Assembly (NCBI RefSeq): GCF_014302995.1
Contig: NZ_CP060295.1
Span: 2,418,001-2,482,000 of the forward strand
Source of the DNA: Variovorax sp. PAMC26660
Lineage (GTDB): Bacteria > Pseudomonadota > Gammaproteobacteria > Burkholderiales > Burkholderiaceae_C
Reading direction: 5' to 3'
DNA: 64,000 bases
Of the stretch, positions 57,761-64,000 are shown piece after piece (positions within the stretch are counted from its first letter, which is position 1; each line of letters opens with the position of its first letter). The notes beneath the pieces were generated by a model. That model saw nothing but the letters and a program-made list of their open reading frames with translations, had not been told where the DNA came from and searched no databases. The translations under genes and the position numbers were made by a program.

Positions 57761-58551
57761 GAAGACTTGGCTGGCAATTCTTCGTTCAGCGCGTAGCCGG
57801 TGCCGCGCAGCGTGCGGATTGGCTCCACATCGGGCGCGACGGTCTTGAGCTTGGCGCGCAAGGTCTTGATGTGCGCGTCGACCGTGCGGTCGAAGCTGTC
57901 GCTGGCATCGTCCCAGACCAGTTGCAGCAATTCGTCGCGCGTGAAGACGCGGCCGGGGCGCTGCACCAGCAACCGGAGCAGGCCGTACTCGTAGCGCGAG
58001 AGTTCGAGCAGGCGTCCGTAATACCGGATCTGCATCCGCTCGTTGTCGAGCGAAAAGGGCATTGCGGGTGCCTGTGGGGTCGCTGGAGGCGCCGTGGGCG
58101 CGATTTGATGGGGAGCCCCATGGTTTGCTCCGGCAGCGGCTGACGAGGCTCCTGGGCCGTTTCTCGCACTCCGTCTCAGGATCGTTCTGACGCGAGCGAC
58201 GAGCTCGCGCGGCGAAAAAGGCTTGGCGATGTAGTCGTCCGCACCCAGTTCGAGGCCCACCACGCGGTCTATTTCGTCGCTGCGGGCGGTCAAAAACACC
58301 ATGGGTACCTCCGGGCCACCCATCGACTGATTCAGCGCCTGGAGGCGTTTGAAGAGCTCGAAACCGTTCAGATCGGGCAATCCGATGTCCAGGATCGCCA
58401 GCGCCGGCGGTTCCAGCGCGAACTGCGCGATTGCCTCTTCGGCCGTGGCGCACCAGACCGGAGTGAATCCGTCGCTCTTCAGGACGTACTGCAGCGTGTC
58501 GGCAATGCCCGACTCGTCTTCGGCAATCAGGATCCGCGGTTTGAAGCTCAT
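57757..58551 (-). CDS. creB: Response regulator CreB
   Basis: A 264-residue OmpR/PhoB-type regulator. The receiver domain (residues ~1-125) has the acidic pocket (AEDES), phospho-acceptor Asp in AILDIGLPDL and the conserved Lys in AKPFSPREL. A winged helix follows (MQIRYYGRLLELSRYEYGLL, DASDSFDRTVDAHIKTLRAKL). Between them is an unusually long, low-complexity Ala/Pro/His linker of ~40 residues (e.g. HQIAPTAPPATPQAPAM). Its cognate recognition sequence TTCAC-N6-TTCAC is found at 50324-50339. Confidence 0.92.
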   Translation of the reverse strand: MSFKPRILIAEDESGIADTLQYVLKSDGFTPVWCATAEEAIAQFALEPPALAILDIGLPDLNGFELFKRLQALNQSMGGPEVPMVFLTARSDEIDRVVGLELGADDYIAKPFSPRELVARVRTILRRSARNGPGASSAAAGANHGAPHQIAPTAPPATPQAPAMPFSLDNERMQIRYYGRLLELSRYEYGLLRLLVQRPGRVFTRDELLQLVWDDASDSFDRTVDAHIKTLRAKLKTVAPDVEPIRTLRGTGYALNEELPAKSS

Positions 58552-59101
58552 CCACGGATGTTAGCGAGGGGAAGCAGGGCGCTCGGGCCCGTTTTTTCGT
58601 CCGAGGCGCCGGAGACCGGCGCGGCCGTCCGCGGCTTTTTTTTGACGCGGCGCTTTCCCCGTTCCCTATTTCTTATTCTTCTTATTCAAATTAGTAGTAG
58701 TAGATAAGGGTTGGCCTCTTCTGTGGACAGGGCACTTTTTTCGTTATGTGACAACGAGTTGTCATGCCTGCGTCACTGTGCGCAGCCGCGCTTCCGAGGT
58801 GTACCCGCGAAATGAACAACATTGGGTAACCCGTCGGCGCTGTGGATAACCGATGGCTTGTGCAAAAACTGTCCCCAGAGTTGTCCTTTGACACCCCCGG
58901 GAAAATCTGCGAAAGGCGGTTTTCGGGCAAAGAAATTCAGTGCTCAAAATTTGAGCAATATGTAGATTTCCTTTGTAGATCAATGACTTGCAACGCCCCT
59001 ACACAGCAGTGCCGGGGTTATCCACAGAGTTGCTCAAGGTTTGTGGGGAGAACGTTCGCAGGAACCTTCGGGCGGTCGAACACCCGAACTTCGTCCTTCA
59101 T
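58552..59101. other. Candidate chromosomal replication origin (oriC-like DnaA-trio region)
   Basis: This 550-bp gap between divergent creB and the TerB-like gene is AT-richer than its surroundings and holds: an AT/pyrimidine stretch at 58664-58690 (TATTTCTTATTCTTCTTATT); four TAG triplets at 58692-58703 (TTAGTAGTAGTAGATAAG), like the DnaA-trio element; a GC-rich spacer; a two-mismatch DnaA box TGTGGACAG (58722-58730); perfect DnaA boxes TGTGGATAA (58841-58849) and TTATCCACA (59018-59026); and palindromes TGACAAC-GA-GTTGTCA (58749-58764) and TGCTCAAA-A-TTTGAGCA (58941-58957). DUE, trios, GC spacer and DnaA box occur in the same order and orientation as in B. subtilis oriC. It is 40 kb from dnaA, so it may instead be a DnaA titration site. 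Confidence 0.6.
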
Positions 59102-60073
59102 ATGACGAAAACCTCGAACATGACACCTTCAGAAACAACGGCCATCGTGACCCTGAGCCTGCTGGCGGCCTTCGTCGACGGCGAAAAGCACGAACGCGAA
59201 CGTGCGGAGATCAAGCGGATCGCGGAAGGCCTGTCGCAAGCCGACGGCCTGAATTTGCCGACGCTCTACCAGGACGTGCTGATGAAGCGCGTCTCGCTGG
59301 CGTCGGTGGCCGGGGCGCTGAAGAGCACCGAATCGCGGCAGCTCGCCTACGAGATGGCGGTGTGCGTGTGCGATGCCGACGGCACGCAGTCGGAGGCGGA
59401 GCGCATGTTCCTGATGGATGTGCGCACCTCGCTCGGGCTGGATGCGTCAGCGGGCGGGTTTTCGCAGCGGGCCGAGGAAATTGCGGCGGTGCCGGTTGGC
59501 GCCGCTGTTGGTGCAGGCGCAGCAACGGCCGCCGTCGCCGTGGCGGCCAATGCGCCGGACAGCGCCGAACTGGACAAGTCGATCCTCAATGCGGCCATCC
59601 TCAACGGCGCGCTCGAACTGCTGCCCGAAACGCTGTCGACCATGGCGATCATTCCGCTGCAGATGAAGCTGGTCTACCGCATCGGCCAGGCGCATGGCTA
59701 CCAGCTGGACAGCGGCCACATCAAGGATTTCCTGGCCACGGTCGGCGTGGGCCTGACCTCGCAATACCTGGAACAGGCCGGGCGCAAGCTGCTCGGCGGC
59801 CTGCTGGGCAAGGTCGGTGGCGGCTTGCTGCGCGGGCTGGGCAACCAGGCCGTGAGTTCGGGCATGAGCTTCGCGTCGACCTATGCACTGGGCCATGTCG
59901 CCAAGCGCTACTACGCCGGCGGCCGCACGCTCTCGACGCAGATGCTCAAGGACGCGTTCTCGGGCGTGGTGAAGGAAGGGCAGGGCCTGCAGACGCAATA
60001 TCTGCCCGCCATCCAGGAGAAGGCCCGCACGCTGGATGCTGGCAAGATTCTTTCGCTGGTTCGCGGCGCTTGA
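59102..60073 (+). CDS. TerB-like N-terminal and DUF697-like C-terminal membrane-associated protein
   Basis: A ~323-residue protein. Residues ~10-115 have the TerB/DjlA-N helical pattern (LLAAFVDGEKHERERAEIKRIAEGL; AVCVCDADGTQSEAERMFL), a domain tied to tellurite resistance and envelope stress. An Ala/Val-rich stretch follows, then a hydrophobic, Gly-rich region like DUF697 (MAIIPLQMKLVYRIGQAHGYQLDSGHIKDFL) which can associate with membranes. The start is taken at ATG 59102, with ATG 59120 possible. Its promoter must lie within the candidate origin region. Confidence 0.75.
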   Translation: MTKTSNMTPSETTAIVTLSLLAAFVDGEKHERERAEIKRIAEGLSQADGLNLPTLYQDVLMKRVSLASVAGALKSTESRQLAYEMAVCVCDADGTQSEAERMFLMDVRTSLGLDASAGGFSQRAEEIAAVPVGAAVGAGAATAAVAVAANAPDSAELDKSILNAAILNGALELLPETLSTMAIIPLQMKLVYRIGQAHGYQLDSGHIKDFLATVGVGLTSQYLEQAGRKLLGGLLGKVGGGLLRGLGNQAVSSGMSFASTYALGHVAKRYYAGGRTLSTQMLKDAFSGVVKEGQGLQTQYLPAIQEKARTLDAGKILSLVRGA

Positions 60074-60091
60074 CTCTTTCTCTTCGCCAGA

Positions 60092-60180
60092 GACACCGTG
60101 GAACCGGCTTTGCCGGGCCACTGGTGTCGCCCCCGGCGAGGGGGTTGGCGTAGCGACACGAAGTGCGCGAAGACTGGGGG
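60092..60180 (+). repeat. Structured intergenic repeat, copy C
   Basis: Third copy of the element at 5486-5574 and 44434-44522, plus orientation, most diverged (GTGTC for GTGTT, GAGGGG arm) but with compensating structure kept: GACACC...CTGGTGTC and CACGAAGTG hairpins. It lies between the TerB-like stop (60073) and the convergent cueR stop (60191). Confidence 0.83.
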
Positions 60181-60190
60181 AGTGCTTGGT

Positions 60191-60604
60191 CTAGACCTTG
60201 CTCAGGTCATCGAGGATCGGGCAATCCGGCCTGGCGTCTCCGTGACAGCAGTGAACCAGATGGGACAGCGTATTGCGCATGGATTGCATGTCCGCGATGC
60301 GCTGCTCCAGCTCACCCAGGTGCTTTTCGGCAATGCGCTTGACGCTCGAACTCGCACGCCGACGGTTGTGCCACAGGCCGACCAGCTCGGCGATTTCCTC
60401 CATCGAGAAACCCAGGTCGCGTGAGCGCTTGATGAAGCGCAGCGTGTGGATGTCGGCGTCGTTGTACTGGCGATAGCCGCTCTCGGTGCGCGCCACCGCC
60501 GGCAGCAGGCCCAGCCCCTCGTAATGCCGGACCATGCGGGCCGACACGCCCGACAGGCGCGCGGCCTCGCCGATGGCGACCTGCCGGCCTCCGGTGTCCG
60601 TCAT
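60191..60604 (-). CDS. cueR: CueR-like MerR family copper-responsive regulator
   Basis: A 137-residue MerR-family activator: helix-turn-helix (AIGEAARLSGVSARMVRHYEGLGLL), a dimerisation helix, and the metal loop CCHGDARPDCPIL with the two cysteines spaced as in CueR. Cu(I) or Ag(I) is therefore the probable inducer. It overlaps the copZ stop by 4 bases and so is transcribed with it. No copA-type ATPase is adjacent, which differs from the usual copA-copZ-cueR arrangement. Confidence 0.88.
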   Translation of the reverse strand: MTDTGGRQVAIGEAARLSGVSARMVRHYEGLGLLPAVARTESGYRQYNDADIHTLRFIKRSRDLGFSMEEIAELVGLWHNRRRASSSVKRIAEKHLGELEQRIADMQSMRNTLSHLVHCCHGDARPDCPILDDLSKV

Positions 60605-60795
60605 TGAACGGCGTAGCCCGCGTTCTCGATCGCCGCCACGATGTCCTTGCGCGGCTGTTCGCTCAGCACGTCGACATGGCCGGTCGAAAGATCGACCGTG
60701 ACCTGCGCTTCGGGATCGACCGTTTGTACCGCGTTCTGCACTGCGTTCACGCAGTGGCCGCAGCTCATGCCCGTGACCTGGAATTTCTGGCTCAT
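60601..60795 (-). CDS. copZ: Copper chaperone CopZ-like heavy-metal-associated protein
   Basis: A 64-residue HMA-fold protein with the metal motif GMSCGHCVNAVQ (M-x-C-x-x-C). It carries Cu(I) in the cytoplasm to an ATPase. The start is ATG 60795 with AAGGAG nine bases upstream; a non-ATG extension to 60819 would overlap the ribosome binding site. It leads the copZ-cueR pair. Confidence 0.9.
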   Translation of the reverse strand: MSQKFQVTGMSCGHCVNAVQNAVQTVDPEAQVTVDLSTGHVDVLSEQPRKDIVAAIENAGYAVQ

Positions 60796-60860
60796 CGTCG
60801 TGGCTCCTTTTGAATTCACCTGAATGAATGATGGGTGGGTTGCGAGGCTAAGCCGCGAGT

Positions 60861-60882
60861 TTGAACCCTCTCACGATGTCAA
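60861..60882. promoter_or_regulatory. Possible CueR operator / copZ promoter dyad
   Basis: On the minus strand TTGACATCGTGAGAGGG leads into TTCAA, an imperfect dyad with TTGA/TCAA ends about 66 bp before copZ. It has the look of a MerR-type promoter (TTGACA -35 with an embedded inverted repeat), but I could not place a -10 box at 19-20 bases with confidence. Confidence 0.35.
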
Positions 60883-61013
60883 TGTCCAGCGAAGGGGCAC
60901 TGTCGCTGCGCGGCAGTGTTGGCAACGACCTGCGACGTTATCGCTTTCGGGCCGGATGTTGCGCACAATCGCGAACCCATGAGCACTCCCTACCCGGTCA
61001 CGCAGAGGCCCGT

Positions 61014-61817
61014 TTGAAACTTGCGCAACTCCTGCGCCACCTGCGCACAGACCGGAAGATCAGCCAGCTTGAACTGTCGCTGCGCCTGGATGTTTCGCAA
61101 CGGCATGTGAGCTACATCGAGGCCGGGCGCGCACGGCCGAGCCGCGAATTGCTGCTGGCCTGGCTGGCCGAACTGGAAGTGCCGACCTCGGTGCGCAATG
61201 CTGCGCTGCTGCACGCGGGCTTCGCGTTGCCGCAGGAAAAGATGGCGCTCGACAGCCCCGAACTCGCGCCCGCACTGCAGGCACTGCGGCGCACGCTGGC
61301 CGCGCACGACCCGAACCCTGCGCTGGTTTTCGATGCCGACTGGCGCACGGTCGACCAGAACCGTGGCGCGACCTGGCTGTGGTCGCTCGTCATGCCCGAA
61401 CTGGCTGCGAGCGCCGGGTGCCAGGTGCGCGGCATGGACATGATCACCGCGCTCGGCCATCCGAAAGGCCTGCTGTCGCGCATGCATGAACCGTGGACTG
61501 TCGGTTCGGCGCTGTTGGCGCAACTGCATACCGAGGCCAGCGCGACGCCCGCGCTGCAGGCCAGGATCCAGCGGCTTTCCGAAGCCCTGACCCAAAGGCA
61601 CAAGCCGGCTGAAGGCTCCACCAGTCAGCCGGGCCATGCGGCGCCCTACCTGAGCTTCACGTTCGACACGGCGCTCGGCACGCTTTCGTACTTCTACGTG
61701 CAGAGCGTTTTCGCATTGCCGCAGGACGTGACGCTGGCGTCCTTGCGGATGGAACTCTGGTTTCCGCTCGACAGCCACACCGCCGAGGTATCGCGGCGCC
61801 ATGTGTCGCTGAACTGA
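61014..61817 (+). CDS. XRE-family regulator with MmyB-like ligand domain
   Basis: A ~267-residue transcription factor: an N-terminal Cro/C1-type helix-turn-helix (LRTDRKISQLELSLRLDVSQRHVSYIEAGRARPS) and a C-terminal MmyB-like domain (NPALVFDADWRTVDQNRGATWLW, HEPWTVGSALL). The start is unclear: TTG 61014 gives the normal short N-terminus of this family and has AGG upstream; ATG 60876 would add 46 atypical residues. An out-of-frame ATG at 60979 is followed by a stop, so a frameshift near 61000 is possible. Ligand unknown. Confidence 0.75.
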   Translation: MKLAQLLRHLRTDRKISQLELSLRLDVSQRHVSYIEAGRARPSRELLLAWLAELEVPTSVRNAALLHAGFALPQEKMALDSPELAPALQALRRTLAAHDPNPALVFDADWRTVDQNRGATWLWSLVMPELAASAGCQVRGMDMITALGHPKGLLSRMHEPWTVGSALLAQLHTEASATPALQARIQRLSEALTQRHKPAEGSTSQPGHAAPYLSFTFDTALGTLSYFYVQSVFALPQDVTLASLRMELWFPLDSHTAEVSRRHVSLN

Positions 61818-61827
61818 GCGTCCGCTG

Positions 61828-62205
61828 TCACGGTTGGCGCACGGGAACCTGCTGCGCGGGGTCGTAGAAGAAGGTCTCCGCCGCGATGCGTTCGCCTTCC
61901 CAGTGCTGGCAGGCCATCTCTTCCATCCGCGTGACCGATCCGTCGAGCCATTCGAAGCGAAAGACCCAGCGCACGACCACGTCGTCGCCGTTGACGAACA
62001 CGGGCGGCAGGCATTGCGAGCTCACCGACCTGGCACGTGCGAGCACCTTGCGCTCGTGGGCGACCAGCGTGTCCCGCCCGATCCGTGGTGGCGACTGGTT
62101 CTCTTGCATGGAGGCTTGCGGCGTGTAGAACTCCTCGATGGCTTCCACGTGCGCGTTCTGTTCGACGCGTGCGATGAATCGGGCCAGGGTGTCGGGTGTG
62201 GGCAT
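61828..62205 (-). CDS. NTF2/SnoaL-like domain protein
   Basis: A 125-residue cone-shaped alpha+beta barrel protein of the nuclear transport factor 2-like superfamily (LARFIARVEQNAHVEAIEEFYTPQASMQENQ; VVVRWVFRFEWLDGSVTRMEEMACQHWEG). Members are isomerases, hydrolases or ligand binders; no catalytic set is clear. ATG 62205 is used. It is convergent with the XRE gene, 10 bp apart. Confidence 0.8.
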   Translation of the reverse strand: MPTPDTLARFIARVEQNAHVEAIEEFYTPQASMQENQSPPRIGRDTLVAHERKVLARARSVSSQCLPPVFVNGDDVVVRWVFRFEWLDGSVTRMEEMACQHWEGERIAAETFFYDPAQQVPVRQP

Positions 62206-62315
62206 GGCGATGCTTTCTGCAAAGAGGCTTGCGGCCGCATGGGTGTTTGTGCGTGCCGGCAAGTCTGGCGATTGCCTTTGCCGTTGTCGATTACCTGCCT
62301 GGTCGCAGTGCAGGA

Positions 62316-62798
62316 TCAGTCGACCAGCAGCGCCATCATGTGGTCGTCGATGGCCTGCGCATCGGCGGCCCGCTTGTAGAACTTGCGCAGCGTGCCTTCG
62401 TGTTGGAAGCCCAGCTTTTCGTAGAAGCGCAGCGCGGGCGCGTTGTCGCTTTCGACGATGAGTTCGATGCGCTTGACGCCCGCCGATATCAGCGCGTCGA
62501 TGGCTTCGGTCACCATGGCCAGTGCCACGCCTTGCCCGTGCAGGGCCGGATCGACAGCGAGCGTGCCGAGGCTGGCCACGTGCTGCACGCGACCCGGGTA
62601 GCGCGTGGCGCGGTAGAAGCCGGCGATCTTTCCATCGCGCTCGTAGATGCGGAAGCAGCGGCCGTCGATCAGCTCCTGGTAGATCGCGCGAAAGTCTTCG
62701 AGCGGCATCGGGTCGTAGCCCAGGTAGGGCACGACTTTCTCGTGCATGTAGAGGGCGAAGACGGTATCGATGTCCTGCGGGGTGGCCAGCCTGTGCAT
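62316..62798 (-). CDS. GNAT family N-acetyltransferase
   Basis: A 160-residue acetyltransferase. The acetyl-CoA site is GTLAVDPALHGQGVALAMVTEAI (Q/R-x-x-G-x-G/A variant, HGQGVA) followed by RIELIVESDNAPALRFYEKLGFQHEGTLR. The substrate is unknown; the group includes RimI- and PhnO-like enzymes. ATG 62798. It lies 110 bp before the NTF2-like gene and 69 bp after the desaturase gene on the same strand. Confidence 0.86.
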   Translation of the reverse strand: MHRLATPQDIDTVFALYMHEKVVPYLGYDPMPLEDFRAIYQELIDGRCFRIYERDGKIAGFYRATRYPGRVQHVASLGTLAVDPALHGQGVALAMVTEAIDALISAGVKRIELIVESDNAPALRFYEKLGFQHEGTLRKFYKRAADAQAIDDHMMALLVD

Positions 62799-62867
62799 GG
62801 TGTTTGGAGCTTCCGAAGCGATGAAGCGCCGAGCATAGCGAGGCGTGAAAACGCCTGCCAAAGAGCC

Positions 62868-63995
62868 TCAGGCCAGCATGACCGCCGACACCGCCAGCAA
62901 CACCACCTGCACGCACCAGGCCCAGCGCAGCCGCAGGCGCGAGTCGAGCACCGCGCCAATCGCCCAGAAGCCACCGACTGCCAGTGCGAGCAGGACCAGC
63001 CCGGTCTGGAAAGCCAGGTCGTCGGCGCGCCACAGGAAGGCCAGCGTCACGCCGACCCAGCCGGCGAAGTGGATGGCGGCCGACGCGACCTGGGCGCGCG
63101 TCAGCACCGGGTCATGGATGTGCATGGCTTCTTCGAGCGAGAAAGGGGCTTCCGGAAAACGCGCCGCCACATCGGCCGGGCGCCAGCCCGGCGGCTTGAA
63201 CCAGACGGCGAGCTTGTCCCGCCATCGCCGCGTGTACCAGGCATCGCGCAGCAGGGGAACGTAAGGCCCGAGGATCGCGCGCACCGGATCGAAACTCGCG
63301 ACCGCCTTGCGCGTGCCGTAGACGCAGCGTTCGCCTTCTTCCGCGAAGGTGCCGAACATGCGGTCCCACACCACCAGCATGCCGCCGTAGTTGCGGTCGA
63401 CGTAACCGTCGTTCACGGCGTGGTGCACGCGATGGTTGGAAGGCGAGGAGAACACGCGGTCGAACCAGCCGAGCTTGCCGATGTGCTCTGTATGAATCCA
63501 GAACTGGTAGACCAGCACGATCAGTCCCGCCAGGCCGAACTGCTCGGGCGGCACGCCCACCACCGCCATCGGCAGGTAGAAGACCCAGCCGAGAAAGGCC
63601 ACGGCGCTTTCCTGCCGCAGTGCGGTGGAGAAGTTGAATTGCTGGCTCTGGTGATGCACCGAGTGCGCGGCCCAGAACACGGCCGACTCGTGGCCCGCGC
63701 GGTGCAGCCAGTAGTCGAAGAAGTCGAACAGCAGCACCGCAGCGATCCAGCCCATGGCGCTGTCCCAGAAGCTGGGACGCGTCCAGATCGCGACGGCCGG
63801 GTAGACCATCGCGTACAGGCCGATCTGGAAGAGCTGGGTGCATACGGCGAGCGACTGGCTCAACAGGCCCTGGCTCAGGCTGCCGAGCGTGTCATTGAAA
63901 CGGTAGGTATTGCGTCGCTTGAGCCAGCCCCATGCGAATTCGCACGCCATGAGCAGCGCGAACACGGGCACGACGAAAACGACCAGCCGATGCAC
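62868..63995 (-). CDS. Sterol desaturase / fatty acid hydroxylase family membrane protein
   Basis: A 375-residue (or longer) integral membrane di-iron protein. The histidine clusters appear in order: WLHRAGH, HSVHHQSQ and SSNHRVHHAVN, as in fatty acid hydroxylases and sterol desaturases. Several membrane helices surround them, and a further C-terminal set of helices follows (SAAIHFAGWVGVTLAF; GLVLLALAVGGF). GTG at 63995 is the first start in the window, but the frame is open to the edge, so the true start may lie outside. Confidence 0.87.
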   Translation of the reverse strand: MHRLVVFVVPVFALLMACEFAWGWLKRRNTYRFNDTLGSLSQGLLSQSLAVCTQLFQIGLYAMVYPAVAIWTRPSFWDSAMGWIAAVLLFDFFDYWLHRAGHESAVFWAAHSVHHQSQQFNFSTALRQESAVAFLGWVFYLPMAVVGVPPEQFGLAGLIVLVYQFWIHTEHIGKLGWFDRVFSSPSNHRVHHAVNDGYVDRNYGGMLVVWDRMFGTFAEEGERCVYGTRKAVASFDPVRAILGPYVPLLRDAWYTRRWRDKLAVWFKPPGWRPADVAARFPEAPFSLEEAMHIHDPVLTRAQVASAAIHFAGWVGVTLAFLWRADDLAFQTGLVLLALAVGGFWAIGAVLDSRLRLRWAWCVQVVLLAVSAVMLA

Positions 63996-64000
63996 CGTGT

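Noticed and set aside
60861..61013. An N-terminal extension of the XRE regulator from ATG 60876.
   Set aside because: The added residues do not look like this family and overlap the possible copZ promoter dyad; TTG 61014 fits the family length better.

Overview
The window is a high-GC chromosomal segment of a betaproteobacterium of the order Burkholderiales, most likely family Comamonadaceae and Variovorax-like. This rests on the gene order rpmH-rnpA-yidD-yidC-mnmE facing dnaA-dnaN-gyrB, metX-metW, kefB-like/kdsD-kdsC-lptC, and the protein styles. Assignment to genus is inference. I saw no tRNA, rRNA, CRISPR, insertion sequence or prophage.

Layout. 0-8 kb: end of an M20 peptidase, a DUF72 protein, bactofilin, a voltage-gated K+ channel-like protein, a YigZ protein, metX-metW (with a terminator-like hairpin at the metX start), a GDT1/TMEM165 Mn2+ exporter behind a yybP-ykoY Mn2+ riboswitch, a glycine-rich RRM protein and an SDR. 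8-12 kb: Kdo/LPS genes kdsD-kdsC-lptC and a divergent Kef-type antiporter. 12-18 kb: a zinc-ribbon membrane protein, a cNMP-binding protein, mnmE and yidC-yidD-rnpA-rpmH. 18-24 kb: dnaA, dnaN, gyrB.

23.9-32.7 kb is the part I find most novel. It is a tight three-gene operon of paralogous Clp-like double AAA+ proteins. In all three, the first ATPase ring lacks the Walker B glutamate and the arginine finger, while the second ring looks catalytically intact. The first two proteins end in a domain that resembles, by eye, the N-terminal (PCRF) domain of peptide chain release factors, without a GGQ region. The first gene appears to start at a rare ATT codon. I know of no named system with this composition.

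33-44 kb: two tandem secreted paralogs, a metallophosphoesterase, a phasin, an ybhP-clsB-ybhN phospholipid operon, a Spy/CpxP-like protein, pirin, and a carotenoid oxygenase divergent from its probable TetR regulator. 44.5-58.5 kb looks like an envelope-homeostasis neighbourhood. It contains a GNAT protein, a GT51 transglycosylase, an EpsI-like protein, an exosortase and its probable VIT/VWA PEP-CTERM target on one strand. A TTCAC-N6-TTCAC cre-tag lies upstream of creD, which is followed by a membrane GH3 (NagZ-like) protein, PBP1A and the two-component genes creBC.

58.55-59.1 kb is a gene-free region with two perfect DnaA boxes, an AT-rich stretch and a TAGTAGTAGTAG DnaA-trio-like array. It is a strong candidate for the replication origin although it lies 40 kb from dnaA. 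The rest holds a TerB-like protein, cueR-copZ, an XRE regulator, an NTF2-like protein, a GNAT protein and a sterol desaturase family protein. Three copies of an ~89-bp structured intergenic repeat (5.5, 44.4 and 60.1 kb) lie just past gene 3' ends.
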